This document shows, one piece after another, positions 1 to 5,436 of a DNA stretch of 9,724 nt. The first letter of the stretch is position 1. Each line of letters opens with the position of its first letter. Made by a program: the position numbers and the translations under genes. The notes under the pieces were generated by a model. The model made no database searches. It was not told the origin of the DNA and saw nothing but the letters and a program-made list of their open reading frames with translations. This stretch comes from CAYOXM01 sp964407925 (GTDB taxonomy: Bacteria; Patescibacteriota; Patescibacteriia; SG8-24), in contig CAYOXM010000038.1 of assembly GCA_964407925.1 (NCBI GenBank), forward strand, positions 1 through 9,724, written 5' to 3'.

Positions 1-698
1 CGCGGGCCGCGGAGCGTCTTGTGCGTCGTCGTCGTGACGACGTCCGCGTACGGGATCGGATCGGGGTGGACTTTTGCCGCGACGAGTCCGGCGAAGTGCG
101 CCATGTCGACCATCAGGTACGCGCCGACCTCGTCGGCAATGGCGCGGAACGCGGCGAAGTCGAGGTGGCGCGAGTACGCGGTGAAGCCCGCGACGATGAC
201 TCGCGGCTTTTCGCGGAGAGCGACGGTCCGCACCTCGTCCATGTCGATGCGTTCGGTGTCCTTGCGGACGCCGTAATGGACGAAGCGGAACACGCGGCCC
301 GAGAAGTTCACCGGCGACCCGTGCGTGAGGTGGCCGCCGTGCGAAAGGTCCATCGCCAAGACCGTCGCGCCGTTCTCGGCGAGCGCGAAGTACGCCGCCA
401 TGTTCGCCTGCGAACCGGCGTGCGGTTGGACGTTGGCGTGCTCGGTGCCGAACAGCCGTTTCGCACGTTCGATCGCGGCGGACTCGATGACGTCGATGAA
501 CGCGTTGCCGCCGTAGTAGCGGCGTCCCGGATAGCCTTCGGAGTACTTGTTCGTGAGCGGCGTGCCGAGCGCCTCGAGCACGGCAGGGGAGACGACGTTT
601 TCGGACGCGATGAGTTCGAGCCCGTCGCGTTGCCGGCTCAGCTCGCCACGGACGGCGTCCGCGATTTCCGCGTCATAGCTGGTGAGATGCTCCATCAT
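1..698 (-). CDS. glyA: Serine hydroxymethyltransferase, N-terminal part (cut by window edge)
   Basis: This cytosolic PLP enzyme interconverts serine and glycine and loads one-carbon units onto tetrahydrofolate. The 232 complete codons visible here read as a textbook GlyA N-terminal half: LIASENVVSP (29-38), the glycine/tyrosine-rich stretch ending GYPGRRYYGG (55-64), QPHAGSQAN (91-99), DLSHGGHLTHG (117-127), MVDMAHFAGL (196-205) with the PLP-contacting Asp198 and His200, and TTTTHKTLRGP with the Schiff-base lysine at 227. The segment VIVAGFTAYSR is slightly unusual, since most homologues have AGASAYPR. The C-terminal half lies beyond base 1. I chose the first of two consecutive ATG codons (696-698); the second is 3 bases further in. 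No Shine-Dalgarno site precedes it. A possible -10 ends 7 bases before the ATG, so the mRNA may be leaderless. The gene follows the terminator of the small-protein operon and is probably a separate transcript. Confidence 0.96.
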   Translation of the reverse strand, partial: MMEHLTSYDAEIADAVRGELSRQRDGLELIASENVVSPAVLEALGTPLTNKYSEGYPGRRYYGGNAFIDVIESAAIERAKRLFGTEHANVQPHAGSQANMAAYFALAENGATVLAMDLSHGGHLTHGSPVNFSGRVFRFVHYGVRKDTERIDMDEVRTVALREKPRVIVAGFTAYSRHLDFAAFRAIADEVGAYLMVDMAHFAGLVAAKVHPDPIPYADVVTTTTHKTLRGP

Positions 699-705
699 GG
701 CGGTG

Positions 706-733
706 ACTGTAACACCGGTCCGCGCCTTTGAAA
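706..733 (-). promoter_or_regulatory. Possible glyA promoter (leaderless type)
   Basis: On the minus strand TTTCAA (728-733) and TACAGT (706-711) are separated by 16 bases. TACAGT matches the -10 consensus at 4 of 6 positions; the -35 match is poor (3 of 6). The -10 ends 7 bases before the glyA ATG, so transcription would begin at or next to the start codon. There is no competing Shine-Dalgarno site. The call rests on position plus a weak match. Confidence 0.3.
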
Positions 734-746
734 AGCCGGAAACGGC

Positions 747-775
747 ATAAAAAAGACCCGCGTTCGTCGCGGGTC
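747..775 (-). terminator. Intrinsic terminator of the two-gene small-protein operon
   Basis: Read on the minus strand, an 8-bp perfect GC-rich stem (GACCCGCG, 768-775, with CGCGGGTC, 755-762) closes a 5-base loop and is followed directly by six T residues (754-749). It starts 5 bases after the stop codon of the 111-residue gene. This is a classical Rho-independent terminator and separates that operon from glyA. Confidence 0.92.
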
Positions 776-780
776 GCGCT

Positions 781-1116
781 TCAGTTGAGCGTTTCGTCCG
801 GTGAGCCGTCGTTCGTGCCGGTCTCGGGAGGACGGAGGACGATTTGGCGGAACTCCCCGTCATCGTTCTTTCCGTCCGTGCACGTGACTTTCATGCCGTC
901 GGGGTAACCCTGCAGGCTCATGCCCATGTTCATGTCCTCGTGGACGTTCGTCATGGACAGCGCTTGACCGGGTTCGATGTCCCAGTGGCCGAGCACCGTA
1001 CCCGTCGGAATCGGCACTCGCGTCGGCGAGACGACGAATTCGAGCGCGTTCTCGGAGTGCCGGACGACCGCGACGTGCACGACGCCGTCGAGCATGTTGG
1101 CGATTTGGACTTCCAT
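781..1116 (-). CDS. Hypothetical protein, 111 residues, second gene of a two-gene operon
   Basis: I do not recognise a named family. The protein has no signal peptide or membrane segment. Its N-terminal two thirds alternate short hydrophobic strands with turns (IANMLDGVVHVAVV, ALEFVV, TGTVLGHWDIEPG), which suggests a small beta-sandwich or jelly-roll. The C-terminal tail from about residue 95 is polar and probably disordered. It resembles the preceding gene product in the order of motifs: I-x-N-x-L-D near the N-terminus, a central PG-x-A turn, then a G-x-K/M-x-x-(V/Y) strand. The ATG has a GGGAG ribosome binding site about 9 bases upstream and lies only 18 bases after the previous stop, so the two genes are co-transcribed. 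A strong terminator follows at once. Codon use matches the neighbours. That it is a real gene is likely from the binding site, spacing and terminator; the function is unknown. Confidence 0.78.
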   Translation of the reverse strand: MEVQIANMLDGVVHVAVVRHSENALEFVVSPTRVPIPTGTVLGHWDIEPGQALSMTNVHEDMNMGMSLQGYPDGMKVTCTDGKNDDGEFRQIVLRPPETGTNDGSPDETLN

Positions 1117-1134
1117 CTGCGGAGACTCCCATCC

Positions 1135-1443
1135 TCAGTTGAGCAGGGGTTCGATCCTGAAGATCGGTCCTTCCTTCGTCCGCTGGCGACCGCCCGTGAA
1201 CAGGATGGGTTTCCTGCACCGGTTCTTGAACGTGTACTCGAGCTTGCCGCCGCGGATGCATGCCTTGAGCGCGTCGGCGACGCGGTAGGTTGCCGCCTTT
1301 CCGGGCGGCACCTGATCGGCTTTCTTGCCGCGCGGTGCGGCGTCGTACGCGGTGATGGACAGCGTGCCGTCCGACGCGTCGAGGACCAGCCAGAGCGGGG
1401 CGTCGAGCCCGTTCTCGATGAAGAGCTTGGTCGCTGCAGCCAT
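1135..1443 (-). CDS. Hypothetical protein, 102 residues, first gene of a two-gene operon
   Basis: Family not recognised. The product is small and probably beta-rich: LFIENGLDAPLWLVLDA (7-23), GTLSITAYDA, a VPPGKAATYRV turn-strand near 45-55, GGKLEYTFKN and a terminal strand FRIEPLLN. The middle is basic. No signal peptide or transmembrane helix is visible. The pattern 'IxNxLDxPL ... PPGxxAxYxV ... GGxLxYxF' recalls small beta-sandwich proteins such as aegerolysin-like or other jelly-roll folds, but this is shape only and not a family assignment. GGGAGAG, about 9 bases before the ATG, serves as ribosome binding site, and a good promoter lies further upstream. The next gene encodes a probable distant paralog and begins 18 bases after this stop codon, so both likely act together. 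Confidence 0.8.
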   Translation of the reverse strand: MAAATKLFIENGLDAPLWLVLDASDGTLSITAYDAAPRGKKADQVPPGKAATYRVADALKACIRGGKLEYTFKNRCRKPILFTGGRQRTKEGPIFRIEPLLN

Positions 1444-1482
1444 GCGGCTTTCTCTCCCGTCACGTAAAAAGATCGTGCGGCC

Positions 1483-1511
1483 ACCCTAGCAGGCCGATGG
1501 CCGTTTGACAA
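1483..1511 (-). promoter_or_regulatory. Promoter of the two-gene small-protein operon
   Basis: On the minus strand the -35 TTGTCA (1506-1511, 5 of 6 consensus bases) is separated by 17 bases from the -10 TAGGGT (1483-1488), which is preceded by TGC, an extended -10 arrangement. It lies about 40 bases upstream of the first small gene. Its -35 box touches the end of the elp3 terminator-like hairpin. Confidence 0.6.
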
Positions 1512-1530
1512 CCCTCGTCAGGCGAGGGTT
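1506..1530 (-). terminator. Hairpin across the elp3 stop codon, possible weak terminator
   Basis: An 8-bp perfect stem (AACCCTCG, 1523-1530, with CGAGGGTT, 1510-1517) encloses the 5-base loop CCTGA (1518-1522), which contains the elp3 TGA. In the elp3 direction only a poor U-tract follows (UUGUC), so termination may be partial. In the opposite direction the stem is followed by TTTT. The hairpin may insulate elp3 from the small-protein operon downstream. Confidence 0.45.
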
Positions 1531-3140
1531 TTGAGCATGTACGTCCCCTGTCGGCGATACCCCAACTTGCGGTAATACCCGCGCACGCCGACGCCGGCGA
1601 TGACCGCGATTTTTTCATAACCCGCCTCGCTCGCGATGCGTTCGGCCTCGGCCATGAGCGCCCGTCCTAAGCCCTTGTGCTGCGCCGCGCCGGCCTCGCG
1701 CTCGTCGATGCGGACGTGGTGGCCGTACGTATGGAGCTCGCGCACGAACGCGGCGCCGCGGATTTCCGGCATTTTCTCGTGGAGCGGCAACGTTTCCGAC
1801 TGCGGCGTCTTCGCGGGAAGCCGCAAGCGGCAGAACGCGAATACCGCGCGGCGTTTGCGGTCCTCGAAACTCAGGAAATGTTCGGTGCCGGCGTTCGCGA
1901 CGTACTCGTCGTCGAAGAGCGCGGGCGTCAGGCGGGCGAGGCGCGGTTCCTCTTGGGCCGCACGGCCGATTTCGCGGCAGCGCAAACAGGCGCAGCGGAG
2001 TCCTCGTTCCTTCATCTTCGCCTGCACCACCTGGCGGAGGTTCGTCACCGCATTCCCGGCGACGATCGACGTCGAGGGAATGTCGCGGATGAGACGCGAG
2101 ATGCGGCAGTAGCGCGGGACGGCGGTTTTCGCCGCGATGAGCGTCTCTACGAGTTTTTCGTCGGAGTAAGGGACGTAACGGCCGTCCTTCCACCACTCGT
2201 GCAGTTCGGCAAGTTCGACCGTGACGCACGGGTAGATCTTGATCATGTCGGGGCGGAAGCGGGGGTCGTCGAAAATTGCGCGCATCTCCGCAAGGTCGGA
2301 TTTTGGCGTCGCGCCGGGGAGCTGCGGCATCATGTGGAAGTCGGTCTTGTAGCCGGCATCCTTGAGCAGGCGCGCCGCCGCGACGACTGAGGCGACGTCA
2401 TGGCCGCGCTTCGTCAGCTCGAGGATGCGGTCGTCGACGGACTGCACGCCGAGTTCGACGCGCGTGCAGCCGAGTTCGCGCAGGCGCACGATTTCGTCCG
2501 GCGTGATCCAGTCCGGGCGCGTCTCGAGGGTGAGGCCGATGATGCGGTGCTTCGCGGTTTCGTTCGCGACGTGCGCGGCGGCGAGCGTCGTCGCCCTCTT
2601 CATGCTCGACTTTCGACGTTCCGCCCCGAACGCGTTCGCCGCGTCGAAGCAGCGTTTGATGAACCATTGGCGGTACTCCCAAGCGTAGGCGGACCAGGTG
2701 CCGCCCTTCACGATCAGCTCGATCTTGTCCGCGGGATGGCCGTTGTCGGTCAGCGCGCGCAGGCGCATCTCGACCTGTCGCCACGGATCGAACTCGTTCA
2801 CGAGCGCGCGCATCGCGGCCGGCTCGTTCGAGAGGTAGCTTTTCGGCATGATCGCCTCGGTGGGGCAGTACACGCACTTGCCCGGGCAGGCGTAGGGCTT
2901 GGTGAGCACCGTGACGATGGCGACGCCCGAGAGCGACCGCACGCCGCGACGGGTCAGCACCTTGTCGAGCGACGTCCCGCGTTCGCCGCCTGCCGCGAAG
3001 TACGCCTTCCGCAGGGTTGCGGTCGGCGGCATGCGCTTCCCTTTGGCCGCGGAAATCTCGCGCGCGAGGCGGAGGAATTCGTCCTTCGTTTGCGCGCCCT
3101 TGGCAAGGGATGCTTCAATGATGGCATCAGCGACGTTCAT
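1518..3140 (-). CDS. elp3: Elp3 family tRNA uridine-34 carboxymethyl synthase (radical SAM + GNAT acetyltransferase)
   Basis: Elp3 uses a [4Fe-4S]/SAM radical domain and acetyl-CoA to add a carboxymethyl-type group to C5 of wobble uridine in tRNA. The 540-residue product has the full architecture. The basic N-terminus is followed by the cluster motif CPGKCVYC (Cys85, Cys89, Cys92), then SNEPAAMRA (104-112), VKGGTWSAY (144-152), LETRPDWIT (205-213), ELGVQSVDD (229-237), DFHMMPQLPG (267-276), KIYPC (301-305) and RDIPSTS (352-358). A cysteine-rich linker, CACLRCREIG (383-392), resembles the zinc-binding linker described for bacterial Elp3. The C-terminal GNAT domain has VRELHTYG (466-473), the acetyl-CoA loop QHKGLG (487-492) and GVGVRGYYRKLGY (516-528). 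Length and motif order agree with eukaryotic and archaeal Elp3. The frame stays open for 274 more codons upstream, but that part is antisense to the methyltransferase gene; homology begins at ATG 3140. No Shine-Dalgarno site is visible. Its divergent neighbour is a Trm9-like methyltransferase. Confidence 0.95.
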   Translation of the reverse strand: MNVADAIIEASLAKGAQTKDEFLRLAREISAAKGKRMPPTATLRKAYFAAGGERGTSLDKVLTRRGVRSLSGVAIVTVLTKPYACPGKCVYCPTEAIMPKSYLSNEPAAMRALVNEFDPWRQVEMRLRALTDNGHPADKIELIVKGGTWSAYAWEYRQWFIKRCFDAANAFGAERRKSSMKRATTLAAAHVANETAKHRIIGLTLETRPDWITPDEIVRLRELGCTRVELGVQSVDDRILELTKRGHDVASVVAAARLLKDAGYKTDFHMMPQLPGATPKSDLAEMRAIFDDPRFRPDMIKIYPCVTVELAELHEWWKDGRYVPYSDEKLVETLIAAKTAVPRYCRISRLIRDIPSTSIVAGNAVTNLRQVVQAKMKERGLRCACLRCREIGRAAQEEPRLARLTPALFDDEYVANAGTEHFLSFEDRKRRAVFAFCRLRLPAKTPQSETLPLHEKMPEIRGAAFVRELHTYGHHVRIDEREAGAAQHKGLGRALMAEAERIASEAGYEKIAVIAGVGVRGYYRKLGYRRQGTYMLKTLA

Positions 3141-3152
3141 GTCCGTGTTCCG

Positions 3153-3896
3153 ATGAAAGAAGAGGTTGCGAGAAAACTGCTCGAGAAGGTCCGCGAGGAC
3201 TACGACGGCATCGCCGACGCGTTTTCGGCGTCGCGCGTCACGCCGTGGCCGGAGACGGAGCGGTTCCGCACGTTCGCGCGGCCGGGCGACCGCGTCCTCG
3301 ACGTCGGATGCGGCAACGGACGAGCGTACCAGCTTTTCAGCGGTCTCGCAATCGAGTACGAGGGCGTCGACGTCTCGGAAAACCTCGTGCGTCACGCCAA
3401 GCGTAACGTGAACGACCTGCTCGCGACGTTCCGCGTCGGTTCGATGACCGCGCTCCCGTACGGAGCCGGCGAATTCGACGTCGTCATGGCCATGGCCGTC
3501 CTGCATCACGTCCCGTCGCGGGCGCTCCGCCTGCAGGCGCTCCGCGAGGCACGGCGCGTGCTGAAGCCCGGCGGCTGGCTGCTCATGACGAATTGGGACT
3601 TGTGGCGGCGCGGACGATGGCCGCTCGTCGCCGTCGCGGCGCTGAAGCGCGCGTTCGGCCTTTCGCCGTATGACTGGAACGACGTCTTCGTGCCGTGGCG
3701 TGCGGAAGGAAAAGACGTCCGCCGTTATTATCACGCCTTCACGGGGAGTGAGCTTCGCCGCCTCTGCGAGGACGCCGGGTTCGACGTCGTCGAGCATCGC
3801 GTCGAGGGCGGCAACTTCGTGACCGTGTGCCGGAAGCCGTTTCCGACGACGGCTCGCGTGCCGATCGTTTCGGCACGCGAGAACCGGGGCTCTTGA
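3153..3896 (+). CDS. Trm9/ALKBH8-like SAM-dependent methyltransferase, probable tRNA mcm5U34 carboxymethyl ester-forming enzyme
   Basis: This 247-residue class I methyltransferase has motif I VLDVGCGNG (48-56), an acidic end of strand 2 in GVDVS (71-75), FDVVMAMAVLHHV (108-120) and RRVLKPGGWLL (134-144). Beyond the generic fold it carries signatures I associate with eukaryotic Trm9 and the ALKBH8 methyltransferase domain: SRVTPWP (27-33) ahead of the SAM site, DVFVPW (177-182) and RYYHAFTGSEL (191-201), then AGFDVVEH and a short C-terminal strand. Trm9 methylates the carboxyl of cm5U34 to give mcm5U34 in tRNA. The adjacent divergent gene is elp3, which makes the precursor, and this strongly supports that role. 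A Trm112-like partner, needed in yeast, is not in the window. ATG 3153 is the start just before the conserved domain; upstream codons are antisense to elp3. No Shine-Dalgarno site is present. A general class I methyltransferase acting on something else remains possible. Confidence 0.88.
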   Translation: MKEEVARKLLEKVREDYDGIADAFSASRVTPWPETERFRTFARPGDRVLDVGCGNGRAYQLFSGLAIEYEGVDVSENLVRHAKRNVNDLLATFRVGSMTALPYGAGEFDVVMAMAVLHHVPSRALRLQALREARRVLKPGGWLLMTNWDLWRRGRWPLVAVAALKRAFGLSPYDWNDVFVPWRAEGKDVRRYYHAFTGSELRRLCEDAGFDVVEHRVEGGNFVTVCRKPFPTTARVPIVSARENRGS

Positions 3897-3920
3897 AATT
3901 TCCGCGGATTTCTGTAAGGT
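3893..3920 (+). promoter_or_regulatory. Possible promoter for the 283-residue gene
   Basis: TTGAAA (3893-3898) overlaps the methyltransferase stop codon. After a 16-base spacer comes TAAGGT (3915-3920), preceded by TG. The -35 matches consensus at 5 of 6 positions, the -10 at 3 of 6. Predicted transcription start is near 3926, about 64 bases before the ATG. This is the only AT-richer stretch here, which supports regulatory use. Confidence 0.45.
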
Positions 3921-3983
3921 CAATTCAAGAGGAATGGTTCCTTGAATCACCGCAGCAGCCACATCCTGACCTTAGGAGGAGGG
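3916..3983 (+). promoter_or_regulatory. Structured leader with nested inverted repeats and strong ribosome binding site
   Basis: An inner hairpin pairs ATTCAA (3923-3928) with TTGAAT (3942-3947) and GGAA (3931-3934) with TTCC (3938-3941), with a GA bulge and a 3-base loop. Outside it, AAGGTCA (3916-3922) is perfectly complementary to TGACCTT (3967-3973). That right arm directly abuts the Shine-Dalgarno stretch AGGAGGAGGG (3974-3983), whose last full match lies 6 bases before the ATG. The outer left arm overlaps the proposed -10 box, so the outer pairing could form only in a read-through transcript from the methyltransferase gene, or act as a DNA site. Confidence 0.5.
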
Positions 3984-3989
3984 TTGCAC

Positions 3990-4841
3990 ATGGCATCGCG
4001 CAAAGACGATCCCGAGTACGTCCCCGCAACCTTTGAGGAGCGCCGGATTCTCCGCAGTCTCGACCACGCCTTCGACCTCGAACCCGTCGACAAGGGCGGC
4101 GAACGCCGCCGTTTCGTCGGCGGACGCGCCGTGCAAGAGCTGTTCGACGCCCTCGCCCGCATGGGCGACAAGGGGTACGCCTACGGCGCATCGCTCTTTC
4201 TCCGCTGCCTCCGCGACCGCGACATCCCTCGCGCCGCGCGGGCGCACATGCTCACCCGGTTCGCGCTGGGCCTCCGCGACGCGGACGCCCCGAACGAACG
4301 TCGCGCCGTCCGCGAGAGCGAAGTCGCTCATGCGGGAAGGTTCTTCGCGGGATTCGTCCGCGAGCTCCCTGTCGTGGTCCTCGAGTGGGCCGAAGACGCC
4401 GGGGAGGGCGACGACCATTCCGGTTTCGACCCGCAGCCGACCGCGGTGATCCGCGGCGTCCTGCTGTCGCCGTCGTTCGATCACCGTGAGGCCGTCGAAT
4501 TCTGGAGGATGTCGGCCGCCTCGAAGCGCTTTCCGGAACGGATTTTCTCCGATCCCTGCCGCTCCGAGGACGGTGCCATCTTCTCGTCCTGGCACTGCCG
4601 CGCGTTCTCGCTCGTCTTCGCGTTCGCCCCGATCGAGGCGGTCACCCGCTTCGTCACGCGCATGCGCACGAACGCGCTGTACAAGATGGCGAAGACGCTG
4701 GATGCCGCGTCGGGCACGTGGAACGACGAGGTCGTTCCCGCGACCGAGAACGAGCGCGTCGGCACGTTCCGCTCCATCGCGGGCAGCATCGAAAATGCCG
4801 CCCGTCGCGACTACGTCACCGGACTCTACGGGTTGTCCTGA
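3990..4841 (+). CDS. Hypothetical protein, 283 residues
   Basis: Family not recognised. The product is soluble-looking, with no signal peptide and no clear transmembrane helix. It is rich in Arg, Ala, Glu and Asp and probably largely helical. The first part (about 12-110) looks like repeated amphipathic helices (RRILRSLDHAFDLEP, VQELFDALARMG, ASLFLRCLRD, ARAHMLTRFALGLRD). A hydrophobic strand-helix VRELPVVVLEWAEDA is followed by an acidic loop. The second half has FWRMSAASKRFPERIF, a cluster with two cysteines and a histidine (DPCRSEDGAIFSSWHCRAF), and helices up to the C-terminus LYGLS. I see no catalytic signature. The frame is open 16 codons further upstream, but ATG 3990 is chosen because AGGAGGAGGG lies just before it, the strongest ribosome binding site in the window. 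A strong terminator follows, so this is probably a single-gene transcript. Codon use resembles its neighbours. Confidence 0.82.
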   Translation: MASRKDDPEYVPATFEERRILRSLDHAFDLEPVDKGGERRRFVGGRAVQELFDALARMGDKGYAYGASLFLRCLRDRDIPRAARAHMLTRFALGLRDADAPNERRAVRESEVAHAGRFFAGFVRELPVVVLEWAEDAGEGDDHSGFDPQPTAVIRGVLLSPSFDHREAVEFWRMSAASKRFPERIFSDPCRSEDGAIFSSWHCRAFSLVFAFAPIEAVTRFVTRMRTNALYKMAKTLDAASGTWNDEVVPATENERVGTFRSIAGSIENAARRDYVTGLYGLS

Positions 4842-4849
4842 CCCGTCTC

Positions 4850-4876
4850 GAAGAGGCTTAACGCCTCTTCTTTTTT
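4850..4876 (+). terminator. Intrinsic terminator after the 283-residue gene
   Basis: An 8-bp perfect stem (GAAGAGGC, 4850-4857, with GCCTCTTC, 4863-4870) with loop TTAAC is followed by six T residues (4871-4876). It starts 8 bases after the stop codon. It is a classical Rho-independent terminator. Confidence 0.94.
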
Positions 4877-4888
4877 ATGGGGCGGGGA

Positions 4889-4917
4889 TTGACGGGCGGG
4901 CAAAAATGGGGTACTCT
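4889..4917 (+). promoter_or_regulatory. Promoter of the RPAT-family paralog operon
   Basis: TTGACG (4889-4894, 5 of 6 consensus bases) and TACTCT (4912-4917, 3 of 6) are separated by exactly 17 bases. They lie between the preceding terminator and the first paralog. The predicted start of transcription, near 4924, coincides with the base of a perfect hairpin. Confidence 0.6.
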
Positions 4918-4924
4918 ACGCCGT

Positions 4925-4952
4925 CGTCCGAAAACGTTCGGACGCAAGGAGG
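4925..4952 (+). promoter_or_regulatory. 5'-terminal hairpin abutting the ribosome binding site
   Basis: A perfect 8-bp stem (CGTCCGAA, 4925-4932, with TTCGGACG, 4937-4944) with a 4-base loop AACG sits at the predicted 5' end of the mRNA. It is followed after one base by the Shine-Dalgarno sequence AAGGAGG (4946-4952). There is no U-tract, so it is not a terminator. It may stabilise the mRNA or modulate ribosome access. Confidence 0.55.
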
Positions 4953-4956
4953 GCCC

Positions 4957-5436
4957 ATGCTCCATGACATCACCGACGACGATGGCGAACCGCTCATGCT
5001 GCCCGCGACCGTCGATTACCGCGCCGCGTTCGGCGACGTCGTGCATGCCGGCGGGTATCGCTATCCGGACCCCGACGTCACCGCCGAACGGTTCTGGCGG
5101 AACGGCGAAGGGTCGCGCACGCTCTTCTTCCGCATCTTGCGCGCGTCGACCCGCATCGGGCACGCGGACGTCGAAGCCGCGATCGCGGCGCATGGCGTCC
5201 GTCCCGCGACGCCGCTCGAGTTGCTCACCGTCTGTGCCGCTTGTCCGGACCTCCCGTTCGAGGGCAACCTCGCCGCGCTCGGCGTCGTCTGGGAGCAGGA
5301 GCGCGTCGGTACCCGTCGCGTGACGGTCGTGCAACGGTACAACGGCAAGCGCTACCTCGATCTGCACCCGCTGCACTTCCTCTGGAAGACGGGGGATCAG
5401 TTCCTGGTCGCGCCGCGGGACGGATCCCGGCCGTGA
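4957..5436 (+). CDS. RPAT-family hypothetical protein, 159 residues (first tandem paralog)
   Basis: I recall small proteins with this pattern as common, usually uncharacterised, in Parcubacteria; I know no function. Visible features are a N-terminal acidic leader, then AGGYRYPDPDVTAERFWRNG (31-50), a helix-forming segment around IGHADVEAAIAAHG (67-80), the signature VRPATPLELL (81-90), a two-cysteine segment VCAACPDLPFEG (92-103), LAALGVVW (105-112), and a C-terminal beta-rich part: RRVTVVQRYNGKRYLDL (120-136) and the end motif QFLVAP. No signal peptide or membrane segment is present. Start: ATG 4957 follows AAGGAGG at short spacing (4 bases), and homology to the next gene begins soon after. 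The stop overlaps the start of the paralog (GTGA), implying translational coupling. The family resembles a compact alpha/beta recognition module, which is inference only. Confidence 0.85.
   Translation: MLHDITDDDGEPLMLPATVDYRAAFGDVVHAGGYRYPDPDVTAERFWRNGEGSRTLFFRILRASTRIGHADVEAAIAAHGVRPATPLELLTVCAACPDLPFEGNLAALGVVWEQERVGTRRVTVVQRYNGKRYLDLHPLHFLWKTGDQFLVAPRDGSRP

Noticed and set aside
21..731. 236-codon plus-strand open frame at the left edge
   Set aside because: It lies opposite glyA, whose minus-strand translation matches serine hydroxymethyltransferase over its whole visible length.
844..1467. Plus-strand 207-codon frame across the two small genes
   Set aside because: The minus-strand genes have ribosome binding sites, a promoter and a terminator in the right order; the plus frame has none.
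1505..1510. Perfect TTGACA on the plus strand
   Set aside because: No -10 follows at the right distance and nothing on the plus strand is expressed from it. The overlapping minus-strand TTGTCA fits a promoter with a 17-base spacer and a gene downstream.
2400..3152. 251-codon upstream extension of the methyltransferase frame on the plus strand
   Set aside because: It is antisense to elp3, arginine-rich and low in recognisable pattern. The methyltransferase fold begins just after ATG 3153.
3141..3962. 274-codon upstream extension of elp3 on the minus strand
   Set aside because: It is antisense to the methyltransferase gene, has no Elp3 homology and is a product of GC-rich codon structure. The conserved protein begins at ATG 3140.
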